A stretch of DNA of 37,033 nt from Vallitaleaceae bacterium (GTDB lineage: Bacteria > Bacillota > Clostridia > Lachnospirales > Vallitaleaceae): positions 1 to 37,033 of the forward strand of contig JANQFZ010000040.1 in assembly GCA_028277605.1 (NCBI GenBank), in the 5' to 3' direction. Below are positions 6,504 to 15,620 of the stretch, piece after piece. Within the stretch, counting starts at the first letter, position 1; each line of letters opens with the position of its first letter. A program made the position numbers and the translations under genes. Below the pieces are notes generated by a model that saw only the letters and a program-made list of their open reading frames with translations, did not search any database and was not told the DNA's origin.

Positions 6504-8246
6504 TTATTGTATAATAGTATTCACTCTATTCATGACTTCGGTTGAAAAAGCTTCCAACTTATTTTCAACTTCATCACTGCTGGTTCCTTTTACTCCAAAA
6601 TAAAATTTAATTTTAGGTTCTGTACCAGAGGGACGTACACAGAACCACGAACCGTCTTCCATATGATAATAAAGTACATCGGATTTTGGTAGTTCTGTTG
6701 ATTCCGTCGTATTATGTACAAAGTTTCTAACTTCACCTGATAAATAGTCTCTCATTTCAATAACTGGTACACCTAAGATCTGTTTAGGCGGATCAGACCT
6801 CAAAGTGCTAAGAATATGTCCAATTTTTTCAACACCTTCAACACCTTTTAAGGTAATGGACTGCTGATTTTCTAGATAGTATCCATATTTTTCGTAGAGT
6901 GCATCTAAAGCATCTTTTAACGTCATCCCTTTAGATTGATAATAGGCTGTCAGCTCACAAACTGACATAGTTGATACCACAGCATCTTTATCCCTAGAAT
7001 GAGTTCCGATAAGATAGCCATAACTTTCTTCAAAGCCAAATAAGTACGTATAGCTACCCGATTCTTCAAATTCTTTAATTTTTTCTCCTATATACTTAAA
7101 GCCAGTAAGTACTTCTACTAATGTGACTCCATAGTATCTGGCGATTGCCTTAGCCATATCTGTTGTCACTATAGTTTCTATCACTGCACCGTTTGGTGGC
7201 AGCGTACCATTTTCTATTTTCTGTGTCAAAATATAGTCTAAGAGCAGTGCACCAATCATATTGCCCGTTAACCGTGTATACTCACCGTTATTATCCTTGA
7301 CCAAAGCACCTAACCTATCAGCATCTGGGTCTGTAGCCAATAAGATATTGGCTTTCTCCTTCTTTCCTAGCTCAATAGCTAATTCATAGGCTTTTATGTC
7401 TTCTGGATTAGGGTAACTAACTGTTGGAAAATTGCTATCGGGTAACTCCTGCTCAGGAACAACATAGACATGTTTAAATCCTATCTCCTGCAATACTCTC
7501 CTTACTGGAATATTACCTGTACCATGAAGGGGAGTATAAACAATTCTAACATTATCTGCTTCCTGCTTTATAACGTCATGATTGATGATTTGTTTTTTAA
7601 GCTGTTCAATATACAAGTCATCTATTTGTTTTCCAATGGTAACATATAACGCTTTATCTTTAGCCTCTTGAAGTTCCATGCTCTTAACTTTATCAAAAGA
7701 AGTAACATTTTTCACTTCATTAATAATTTCTAAGTCCTTAGGTGCTGTGATTTGAGCACCATCCTCCCAATAAACCTTATAGCCGTTATATTCAGGCGGA
7801 TTATGACTTGCTGTTAAAACAATACCAGATATACATCCTAGTTCTCTTAAAGCAAAGGATAGTTCAGGCGTAGGTCTTAAGCTTTCAAATACATACGCTT
7901 TGATACCATTTGCATTGAGTACTAAAGCGGATTCATCTGCTAATTCTGGAGATAGACGTCTTGAATCATAAGCTATCGCAACACCTTTAAGAGCTGCATC
8001 TTTACCCTGCTTATTTATATAATTAGCCAATCCCTGTGTAGCTTTTCTAATGGTATATTTGTTGATTCTATTAGTCCCTGCGCCAATAACCCCTCTCATA
8101 CCACCAGTTCCAAACTCAAGATCCTTGTAGAATCGATCTTCAATTTCCTTTTTATCATCCTTAATGGACTTCAATTCCTCTATAGTAGCCCCATCAAAAT
8201 AATCACTGGTCAGCCAAGCATCGTATCTACTTAAATAATCTTCCAA
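6504..8246 (-). CDS. pgcA: phosphoglucomutase / phosphomannomutase
   Basis: Alpha-D-phosphohexomutase interconverting hexose-1- and -6-phosphates, which feeds nucleotide-sugar and glycogen routes. All four family landmarks are present: the phosphoserine loop TASHNP (Ser near residue 147), the metal loop DPDADRLG, the sugar loop GFEESYGY and the phosphate loop RPSGTEPKIKFY. The reading frame opens at an ATG at 8264, but codons 3-4 of that version spell GGAGGG, an ideal ribosome binding site seven bases before a TTG at 8246, and no site precedes the ATG. I therefore start at TTG, giving 580 residues that begin MEDYLSRYDAW. The promoter at 8281-8309 supports this. Confidence 0.93.
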   Translation of the reverse strand: MEDYLSRYDAWLTSDYFDGATIEELKSIKDDKKEIEDRFYKDLEFGTGGMRGVIGAGTNRINKYTIRKATQGLANYINKQGKDAALKGVAIAYDSRRLSPELADESALVLNANGIKAYVFESLRPTPELSFALRELGCISGIVLTASHNPPEYNGYKVYWEDGAQITAPKDLEIINEVKNVTSFDKVKSMELQEAKDKALYVTIGKQIDDLYIEQLKKQIINHDVIKQEADNVRIVYTPLHGTGNIPVRRVLQEIGFKHVYVVPEQELPDSNFPTVSYPNPEDIKAYELAIELGKKEKANILLATDPDADRLGALVKDNNGEYTRLTGNMIGALLLDYILTQKIENGTLPPNGAVIETIVTTDMAKAIARYYGVTLVEVLTGFKYIGEKIKEFEESGSYTYLFGFEESYGYLIGTHSRDKDAVVSTMSVCELTAYYQSKGMTLKDALDALYEKYGYYLENQQSITLKGVEGVEKIGHILSTLRSDPPKQILGVPVIEMRDYLSGEVRNFVHNTTESTELPKSDVLYYHMEDGSWFCVRPSGTEPKIKFYFGVKGTSSDEVENKLEAFSTEVMNRVNTIIQ

Positions 8247-8280
8247 ACCGTTCCCTCCATTCATTTTTCATCCGTTTACT

Positions 8281-8309
8281 ATTCTACACGATTCATTTAT
8301 TAAAATCAA
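8281..8309 (-). promoter_or_regulatory. pgcA promoter
   Basis: On the minus strand TTGATT (8304-8309) and TAGAAT (8281-8286) have a 17-base spacer. The expected start near 8274 leaves only ten bases before the first ATG but 28 before the TTG start, consistent with the TTG choice. Confidence 0.6.
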
Positions 8310-8372
8310 AAGCTTTTTTGTGAACATAACCTTTAATTTAGCTTACTATATTTTTTTCCGTCAAATTGCTAT

Positions 8373-9773
8373 TTAATGTCCGTAGGCATCTTCAGCAGGT
8401 GTTTGATAAGTGGGATCGGACTCTTCTGGTTCCTGATTGATATCTGTGTTATTCTCCTGATACGTATTTTCGTTGTAAGTGGATGTGCCATCCGTCGTGC
8501 CACTATCCATTGGAACTAAATCAGGAAATAAGAAACTATTATTTTTATTGTTTTCATCAATAGTAATCTCATATTTAACTGAATAATGATTATCCTGTCT
8601 AAGTGTCAATGTATGGTTTCCAGGTGTTATAGGTACAGAAATAGGTATAATACCTGACCAATTATAGTCAATATAAAGCTCCGCTCCTTTGGGTCTGCTG
8701 ACATTAAGAAACAGTGGAATACGCTCTAATTGTATCGGATAGTCCAAATAGGCCTGACTAATAGTCAGTTCCTTTTCTACCTTTGTAAACCCTTCTTTTT
8801 CTGCTCGTAAGGTATACTTGCCATAATTTAATTTAACAGGTTCATTGGTGTTAATGGATTCATTATTAATGTACAGATTAACATCCTCATCAGAAAAAAT
8901 AAAGTTGACTAAACCGACCTTTGGTGTTGAATCACTTAAATCAATCTCAACTTCTTTATCTTCTACAATCATAATCTCAGCCGAATAGGGCATCATACCC
9001 TCTTTAGTAATTAATAGTTTATGAACCCCCACAGGTACTGTAACCGTAGTTGTCTCTTCAATATCTATGAGCTTCTTAGTACCAACCTCCATAATACCGC
9101 CTATATAGCTACTATGGTTGCATAGTGTTATAAAACCATGTCTATTCTGCATGATAACTGCCCATACTGTATTTTTATATCCTCTTAAGGTTACTTCGTC
9201 AACTTCATTAATATGATTTAGGTCAAAGCTATCTTCATTATAAATAGTCACCAGCTCGTCTGTATAGTCATATCTATCGTTGCCAATTTCTATTATATTT
9301 TCATCAGTATTAATATGAACCTCACTAATATTTTTTCTCTCCCAAGTTTTTGCAGTCTTATAGACATGTTCTGGTCTCATTTTATTAATATCATATTTGC
9401 TCTCTATCATATCACCATTTTGTAACTGTGCAAAAGTAAGCTCTGTTCCATATTCATCTTTAATTACAACACCGCCATCCATCACTAATTCTATTTTTTC
9501 ATTTTTCTCGATATCAAAAACCGATAACTTACCTAAATCTGTATCTACTTCCTTAATAACCCCTAATAAACGTTCTACTTCATTTTCTAAGTTCTCATTC
9601 TCATCTACCGGACTATGTGCTTGTTGCTGATTATCTTTATCAGCTCCCTTATTGGTCAAAGAAATGATACCATAGACTATAAGTATTAATAAGACACCAG
9701 CGGCACCTATAATGGACATTTTTTTGATCATATCCATATTTTCTTTTTTTTGAATTTTTTTTTGTTTTGGCAT
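8373..9773 (-). CDS. membrane-anchored PEGA-domain protein
   Basis: This 466-residue protein has a basic cytoplasmic tail, one transmembrane helix (about 19-40) and an extracytoplasmic remainder. Residues 60-200 resemble small beta-barrel segments. From about 215 come three PEGA-like repeats, ending in phrases such as GVHKLLITKEG, GKYTLRAEKEGF and PGNHTLTLRQDNH. The last 40 residues are acidic and low in complexity (NTDINQEPEES). PEGA domains occur in surface-layer-like proteins and are thought to bind other proteins or wall. No enzyme motif is seen. It follows the O-antigen-ligase-like gene by 39 bases and is probably co-transcribed with it. A GAGGTGAG site precedes the ATG. Confidence 0.8.
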   Translation of the reverse strand: MPKQKKIQKKENMDMIKKMSIIGAAGVLLILIVYGIISLTNKGADKDNQQQAHSPVDENENLENEVERLLGVIKEVDTDLGKLSVFDIEKNEKIELVMDGGVVIKDEYGTELTFAQLQNGDMIESKYDINKMRPEHVYKTAKTWERKNISEVHINTDENIIEIGNDRYDYTDELVTIYNEDSFDLNHINEVDEVTLRGYKNTVWAVIMQNRHGFITLCNHSSYIGGIMEVGTKKLIDIEETTTVTVPVGVHKLLITKEGMMPYSAEIMIVEDKEVEIDLSDSTPKVGLVNFIFSDEDVNLYINNESINTNEPVKLNYGKYTLRAEKEGFTKVEKELTISQAYLDYPIQLERIPLFLNVSRPKGAELYIDYNWSGIIPISVPITPGNHTLTLRQDNHYSVKYEITIDENNKNNSFLFPDLVPMDSGTTDGTSTYNENTYQENNTDINQEPEESDPTYQTPAEDAYGH

Positions 9774-9812
9774 TTTCTCACCTCATACTATTATAGAGCT
9801 AGTCATAATATG

Positions 9813-11504
9813 CTATTGTATAGGCATACTTATGAAGTACTCATCCATCATTTTCTCTGCTTTCATCATATTCTGCTTAATTTTATCTGTCACTGTAAAA
9901 TTAGGTCTATGGTGAACATTTAACTGTGTTGCTCTTTCTTTTCTTAGCTTATCAATATAATAAGGTATTTTAAGGCATTTATCAAGAAAAATGCTCCCTT
10001 CCTTTAAATCATTAACCATAAAAGCATGTTTTATAGCACCTACTAAATGGTCGCTGTATATTTCTAGATGCTCCATTTCCAAAGGATTTATTTTTATGAG
10101 CTGCTCACTATACTCAATGGCTTTTTTATAATTCTTCTTTTGATAAGCATGATCTCTTAAGACACAATAGGCATCTACTGTATATGGATTAAGTTGAACG
10201 ATGCTCTCTGCCCATTGTTCTTTTTCCATATACTCATGCTCGTTAAAAGTAGATAGAACTTTTAGTTTTGCCTCTGTGTTCCATGGATATATATTAAGTG
10301 CAGCATGATAATGACCTGTATAATGATAATAACTGCTGATTCCCATAAGTATATAGACACACATAATACCAAAAAGAAGCATTAGGCTCATTTTTCCAAG
10401 CTTGTATTGTTTTATTTTATCTTTCCTTATTCCAATAATCAACAAGATAACAAAGGCAATGATTGGAAATTGTAGGTCAAAATCGATGCATCCATGGGCT
10501 ATTATAAGACATAGGAGCAATTTCTCTATGAATTTAAGCCGCTGATTAACCAATACAATTACTCCTAAGATAGTAACAACCACAGCACCTAAAACTCCTA
10601 TATCCATTAATACTTGTATTAAATAGCTATGCGTATATTTTACTAGATACATAGAGCCTGTTTGATACATTCTCTGTACATAATAGTAACCCAATGAACC
10701 TGACCCAAATGGAAAGTCTTTTAAAATAGCTAAGCTATCTTTATAATACAACAGTCTCGTCTGCCACTCACTAACAGAAAAAGAAGTTTCTTGTATTCGA
10801 GAAAGTAAGCTAATAGAATCAAAATAAACCATAAGTCCACAGCTGATTAAGATACCCATACCTAATGAGGCTACAACCCTTTTAATCTTATCTCTTTCAC
10901 GAAAAACAAGAATGACACATCCTATGATGGCTATAATATAGAGACTCCTGCTATACGTCAGAAATAGACCTACCCATAATAAAGTTGAACCAAAAAAATG
11001 ACCTTTTTTAAAAGGCTTCACATCATAAAGCAGTATTAGACCTACCAATTGATACAATCCAAAGGTATTAGGATATTGTATCAGTGACCCTAATCTTCCA
11101 TTTTGAATGGTCATTTCACCTAAGTCAGGTATAAAAAAACCGAGAACTCCTACTGCCGATAATAAACAGGCACTATAGGCTATACATTTATAGTAAATAT
11201 ACTTTTGATTTTCAACAAGCAATTGCATTAGAAGAAGATAAAATAAATAGCATACAACTATTTTTAATACCCCCATAAGAGCCATGCCTTTATCTACTGC
11301 GTAGCTAATAGAAAGAACGTATAGCAAACCATAAACTATAATAAGTCCATGAGTTAAACTGTAATCTAGTCGTATGGATCTTTGACGCAAAAGGATTATC
11401 AGACATAACGCTAGTATTGCCCCAGTAAAATACGCTTCGTGATAGAAGTACAGACCTTGAAACAAAGGACTTAATATAATCAATATACAAAACAGCTTGT
11501 CCAA
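9813..11504 (-). CDS. O-antigen ligase-like membrane protein with TPR tail
   Basis: Polytopic membrane protein with about ten to twelve hydrophobic segments over residues 1-385. It carries the Wzy/WaaL-type core (GRLGSLIQYPNTFGLY, then FGSGSLGYYY and KYTHSYLIQVLMDIGVLG, where the His is typical of the periplasmic active loop). A soluble C-terminal part (about 400-540) contains TPR-like helices (NYKKAIEYSEQLIKINPLE). The family joins or polymerises glycans on the outer face of the membrane; the substrate here is unknown. The ORF opens at TTG 11525, but codons 4-5 spell the ribosome binding site GGAGGG, followed seven bases later by TTG 11504, which I take as the start (MDKLFCILIIL). Confidence 0.85.
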   Translation of the reverse strand: MDKLFCILIILSPLFQGLYFYHEAYFTGAILALCLIILLRQRSIRLDYSLTHGLIIVYGLLYVLSISYAVDKGMALMGVLKIVVCYLFYLLLMQLLVENQKYIYYKCIAYSACLLSAVGVLGFFIPDLGEMTIQNGRLGSLIQYPNTFGLYQLVGLILLYDVKPFKKGHFFGSTLLWVGLFLTYSRSLYIIAIIGCVILVFRERDKIKRVVASLGMGILISCGLMVYFDSISLLSRIQETSFSVSEWQTRLLYYKDSLAILKDFPFGSGSLGYYYVQRMYQTGSMYLVKYTHSYLIQVLMDIGVLGAVVVTILGVIVLVNQRLKFIEKLLLCLIIAHGCIDFDLQFPIIAFVILLIIGIRKDKIKQYKLGKMSLMLLFGIMCVYILMGISSYYHYTGHYHAALNIYPWNTEAKLKVLSTFNEHEYMEKEQWAESIVQLNPYTVDAYCVLRDHAYQKKNYKKAIEYSEQLIKINPLEMEHLEIYSDHLVGAIKHAFMVNDLKEGSIFLDKCLKIPYYIDKLRKERATQLNVHHRPNFTVTDKIKQNMMKAEKMMDEYFISMPIQ

Positions 11505-11695
11505 TCTTAACCCTCCTATCAACAAGGATATGATATCTTAAGTCGTTATTTTATAGGACTCCGAAGAAGTTTTAAAGCTTACTTCTATTGTAAACATATT
11601 TTAACAATATAACAAGTTAAGAGCAGTTTATATTGCGTATAACCTTCCATAAGAACAAAATCACTTATTTTATATCGAATTATAAAACTAACAGA

Positions 11696-11745
11696 AAGGG
11701 TGAATAGTATTAGCTAGGGTTATGAAGCTAATACTATTCACCCTT
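11696..11745 (-). terminator. 20-bp perfect hairpin after cotS-like gene
   Basis: AAGGGTGAATAGTATTAGCT (11696-11715) pairs without mismatch with 11726-11745 around the loop agggttatga. It lies 93 bases past the stop of the next minus-strand gene. On that strand TTTCTGTTAGTTTT follows, a poor T-run. The outer part recurs at the window start after veg. Apart from this hairpin I see nothing in the stretch 11505-11837. Confidence 0.6.
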
Positions 11746-11837
11746 GACTGATATGCTAGCTATAATTTTGACTATCATTATTTACCCATAGTATAATAAG
11801 ATTAATTCAAAATGCAATTATTTGTAAGGATGCTGTA

Positions 11838-12833
11838 CTATAAAATACATTTCTTATAAGCAAATAAAAACTCCTGTTTTTTACCTCTCTGTTCTATCAG
11901 CTTTTTCAACTTAATCACACTCTGCTTAGGCTTCCACGCTTTATTCTGATTAAAATAGTAATTGCTTATCTTCCAAAATTTTTCAGGATAGCATAATAAA
12001 TAAAAAAACACTTCTAATTCATCCTTACTTAATGGATAAATGGAATTATAGGCTTCAATAAGCTTTAGTCCTATGTTCACATGCCAATTATTTTTTTCAA
12101 GTACCTTTCTTGTCATACGATATAAATCTATAATAGGTAAATCAATGGAGCAATATTCGAAATTAACTGTAAACAATGTATCATTGTGAATCAGTATATT
12201 ATGATGAATATACTGTCCATGTGTAATAGCTACCTTCTTATTATTTATATCACTCAGCTGTTGATATTTTGAATGTATAAGATAGTCTAATGCGCGCTCT
12301 GCTTTTTCTTTAAAGTAATCATAATGGCTCAAAAACATAATATCAAAATCGGACCATCTTTTGAGCTTCCTTATTTTATTTCTAATTCTTGAAAGCTCTC
12401 TATTATGCTTGGCTAATTTATTCTCTAGTTCTCCAGCTCGAATAAAAGTCCTATATTTTGCACCCACTCTAAAGTTTTTGCTTTTTTTATGAAGCTTAGC
12501 TAGATTTTTTGCAGATACAACTATTTCATCTTCATCATCGAAATAGACTTCCCGTCCTTTTATCCAGTTTTTCATAATATACTTGTTTTCATCATCATGG
12601 TAGTAGGGCTTCTTTTCTTTTGTTAAAGACAGTCGATCAACATTGTTAAATCCATTATGATTTAGATGCTCCTCAATATCATACATAAATTTAATTTTAT
12701 CTGGATGAAGTTTTACTTCTTTAAACAATTTTAGCCCTTGATCAGTTTCTAATATGTATGCTCCTCTACCTTTATAGGTATTCTTTACTGCTATATCAAA
12801 TTGCTCTATAATACTTTGGTATTCTTCTAGCAT
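11838..12833 (-). CDS. CotS-family kinase-like protein, catalytic residues replaced
   Basis: This 331-residue protein has the aminoglycoside-phosphotransferase-like fold typical of spore-coat CotS/CotI proteins. The catalytic loop, usually HxDxxxxN, reads HGQYIHHNIL, so the base Asp is Gln207 while Asn212 is kept. The metal-binding Asp two strands later is Asn224 (TVNFEYCSIDLPIIDL). It therefore looks like a pseudokinase, or a branch with other chemistry. Spore coat location is inferred from the family. It is monocistronic or ends a transcript, since a strong hairpin follows. A TGAGGTGATG site precedes the ATG. The two other CotS-family genes nearby keep both aspartates. Confidence 0.8.
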   Translation of the reverse strand: MLEEYQSIIEQFDIAVKNTYKGRGAYILETDQGLKLFKEVKLHPDKIKFMYDIEEHLNHNGFNNVDRLSLTKEKKPYYHDDENKYIMKNWIKGREVYFDDEDEIVVSAKNLAKLHKKSKNFRVGAKYRTFIRAGELENKLAKHNRELSRIRNKIRKLKRWSDFDIMFLSHYDYFKEKAERALDYLIHSKYQQLSDINNKKVAITHGQYIHHNILIHNDTLFTVNFEYCSIDLPIIDLYRMTRKVLEKNNWHVNIGLKLIEAYNSIYPLSKDELEVFFYLLCYPEKFWKISNYYFNQNKAWKPKQSVIKLKKLIEQRGKKQEFLFAYKKCIL

Positions 12834-12982
12834 CCCATCACCTCAACCTTCAGTAATTAGTAGAGCTCCTACTTCAAAAAATGGTATAAAAAAATCCTAT
12901 CTCCATTACAAATAAGTCACTACTTTAATATATATGAAGCAACCGATTATAATATGAGGACAGGAATTTAATTATTTTAAAA

Positions 12983-14323
12983 TTATTGAAGGTTATCATG
13001 AATATATTTAAGAAGAATTGTCCTTGTATTCTTTTCAGGGTCTTCTATTACCAAATCTAATAGCTGTTTTAATATCTCACCAATTCTTTTACCTTCTACT
13101 ATACCTATTTGAATGAGATCATGACCATTCACCGCCAATTGTTTTAAGCTAACGCATTCATTTTCTTTTTTAATCATTTCAGCCATCTCACGAATGGTAT
13201 TAATTTTAATGATACGTTCTTCAATTAAATTGGGATGCTGAGCACGAATATCTGCTGACTGTACTTTTAAATAATCTTCAAACAGAGCTTCACCAACTTT
13301 ATAGATGGCTTTACGTACATTCTTGGGGTGAACCTTGAATCGATAATCATGATAGGTTACCAGCTTAACAACCGTCTGTATAGTTGCATTATCAAACTTT
13401 AATCTTCGCAATACCTGTTTGGCAATATCAGCACTAACCTCTTGATGTCCGTGAAAATGTGTTATGCCTTCTTCATCTGTTCGCTTTGTTTTGGGTTTTC
13501 CTATATCATGCAAAAGCATGGTCCATCTTAAATGAGGGTTTGATTCTATTAATCTTACAGATTTTATAATATGTCTATCTATAGGGTATGCATGATAAGG
13601 ATGCTTTTGTTCATTATGAATACAAGGTATAAATTCTGGTAGAACAAAAGTCATCAGCCCTAATTCATGTAATGTAATCAGTTTTTCAGGATTATTAGAT
13701 AAAAGAATTTTTGTCAATTCTACCTGTATTCTTTCTGCGCTTACATTTTTTATTAAGGGTGCCATGTCTATGATAGCCTGCTTGGTTTCTTGTTCTATTG
13801 TAAAGTTAAGCTGAGCTGAAAATCTAACAGCTCTAAGCATTCGAAGAGCATCTTCCTTAAATCTCTGGTGCGCCACACCAACACATCGTATGATCCTTTT
13901 TTGTAAATCTTGCATTCCGTTAAAAGCATCTATAAGACCTTCCTTAGGATGATACGCCATAGCATTCATTGTAAAGTCTCTTCTTTTTAAATCTTCTAGT
14001 AAATCACTGGTATATTCTACCGATTCTGGCCTTCTATAATCTATATATTCTCCATCAATTCTGTAGGTTGTAACCTCATAGGGTACACGATCGAGTAGTA
14101 CTGTGACCGTTCCGTGCTTTAATCCTGTGTCCACAGTTTTAGTAAATATCTGTTTTATCTGTGCTGGTGTCGCTGAGGTTGTTATATCCCAATCCCCCGG
14201 CTTTCTTCCTAGGAGGCTGTCTCTAACACAGCCTCCTACGACATAAGCACTATAGCCGTTCTCATTAAGTCTTTGGATAATGCTCTCTGCATTAGGGGGA
14301 AGGATGATTGGATTATGCTTCAT
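12983..14323 (-). CDS. cca: CCA tRNA nucleotidyltransferase
   Basis: Class II nucleotidyltransferase that builds or repairs the 3' CCA end of tRNAs. In order: the nucleotidyl-transfer motif GGCVRDSLLG with catalytic acids in GDWDIT (residues about 30-50), RRDFTMNAMAY, the nucleotide-selecting helix region, an HD phosphohydrolase-type domain (LLHDIGKP near 277, FHGHQEVSA), and a C-terminal tail. The length of about 446 residues is typical for Firmicutes enzymes with HD. An ATG exists at 14335, but GGTGA, five bases before the ATG at 14323, is the only good ribosome binding site, so I chose the latter. It shares the strand with manA, 64 bases upstream. Confidence 0.95.
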   Translation of the reverse strand: MKHNPIILPPNAESIIQRLNENGYSAYVVGGCVRDSLLGRKPGDWDITTSATPAQIKQIFTKTVDTGLKHGTVTVLLDRVPYEVTTYRIDGEYIDYRRPESVEYTSDLLEDLKRRDFTMNAMAYHPKEGLIDAFNGMQDLQKRIIRCVGVAHQRFKEDALRMLRAVRFSAQLNFTIEQETKQAIIDMAPLIKNVSAERIQVELTKILLSNNPEKLITLHELGLMTFVLPEFIPCIHNEQKHPYHAYPIDRHIIKSVRLIESNPHLRWTMLLHDIGKPKTKRTDEEGITHFHGHQEVSADIAKQVLRRLKFDNATIQTVVKLVTYHDYRFKVHPKNVRKAIYKVGEALFEDYLKVQSADIRAQHPNLIEERIIKINTIREMAEMIKKENECVSLKQLAVNGHDLIQIGIVEGKRIGEILKQLLDLVIEDPEKNTRTILLKYIHDNLQ

Positions 14324-14387
14324 ATTTATCACCATTTACGATGAGCTAGATTTAGTCCAGCTTCTCTTTTCATACACTCATTAATTA

Positions 14388-15443
14388 CTAAAATAAGATC
14401 CTTACTTTTTGTCTTATAGTCTGTTCGTCATAACCTGCATCCACTAATGGCTGTATCATTTCGTTGGCATTATCTGGCACATAGGTTTTTATAAAATCAC
14501 CATTACCTTCAATAGAATAAGAACCGAGTGAAGCAGGAATAAAAACTGCATCTCCTTTTTTGATGGGGTAGGACTCTTGGTTGTAGTTCAAGCTTCCACT
14601 CCCATCGATGCATAAGTAGATATAGAACTTTTTCTGTTCTGTATCATGCAGCATCGTACCATGAAGCTTTACTTTTTCTAAAGCAAAATAGCTATTTGCT
14701 ATATAGTAAAGTGTTTCAAATTCTTCGTTTTTTATACTAAGTCCTTCTGTCTTAGTTGTTTCATGGATACCTTCGAAATCTATAACATCAATAGATTTTT
14801 CTATATGTAGGTCTCTTTTCTTACCATCCAAGCCTACTCGGTTCCAATCATAGACCCGATAGGTTGTATCTGAATTCTGCTGAACCTCCGCTAATACAAT
14901 ACCATCCCCGATTGCATGAAGCACTCCTGCTGGAATATTAATGACATCTCCTGCCTTAACAGGAATTGTATTTAGGGTATCTTCTACTTTTCCATCTTTA
15001 ACAGCTTGTACAAAGTCTTCTTTTGAAATCTCTTTTTTTAGACCTACAATCAGCTCTGAGCCAGGTTTCGAATCTAAAATATACCAGCACTCATTTTTTC
15101 CAAATTCTCCATTCTCATTAACGGCTGCATAGGCATCATCTGGATGAACTTGAACAGAGAGTTTTTCTTTAGCGTCAATGAATTTAATGAGTAATGGAAA
15201 TTTCTTGACCTCAGTAAATGCCGAACCAAGCCATGCCTCCTTATCATTCAAAACAATATCCTTTAAAAGCTTCCCTTTATAAACACCATTGCTTACCGTA
15301 GAATTGCCATTATCATGGCAGGCAACTTCCCAACTCTCACCTGTGTGGTCATTGGGAATTGCTTTGTCAAATAAGGTACTTAATTGAGAACCGCCCCATA
15401 TTCTATCTTTAAAATCTGGATTTAAAAATATTGGATAAATCAT
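14388..15443 (-). CDS. manA: mannose-6-phosphate isomerase, class I
   Basis: Zinc-dependent cupin isomerase interconverting mannose-6-phosphate and fructose-6-phosphate, the entry to GDP-mannose and other mannose-derived sugars. Recognised from NPDFKDRIWGG at the N-terminus, the metal-site motifs QVHPDD (near 98) and GKNECWYIL (near 114), the second cupin segment NIPAGVLHAIGDGIVLAEVQ (His and Glu ligands) and DTTYRVYDWNR near 192. Length 351 suits the short Bacillus-type enzyme. It lies between cca and the glycosyltransferase operon and may supply hexose phosphate for surface glycans. A CAGGTGAT site precedes the ATG. Confidence 0.94.
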   Translation of the reverse strand: MIYPIFLNPDFKDRIWGGSQLSTLFDKAIPNDHTGESWEVACHDNGNSTVSNGVYKGKLLKDIVLNDKEAWLGSAFTEVKKFPLLIKFIDAKEKLSVQVHPDDAYAAVNENGEFGKNECWYILDSKPGSELIVGLKKEISKEDFVQAVKDGKVEDTLNTIPVKAGDVINIPAGVLHAIGDGIVLAEVQQNSDTTYRVYDWNRVGLDGKKRDLHIEKSIDVIDFEGIHETTKTEGLSIKNEEFETLYYIANSYFALEKVKLHGTMLHDTEQKKFYIYLCIDGSGSLNYNQESYPIKKGDAVFIPASLGSYSIEGNGDFIKTYVPDNANEMIQPLVDAGYDEQTIRQKVRILF

Positions 15444-15620
15444 CTTATCACCTGCTTTTTATTTTTTCGCTTGTGAAGCCTAACAGCTCCTTGCGATTAT
15501 TATAGCAGTAAATAGGATAAAACTCCAATATTTTGTTAACTGAAGTCTTAGAGTTTTATTTTATAAGATATACAAGACATCTAAACTTCATAATAACATT
15601 GGAAAGTAAAGGTTAATATT

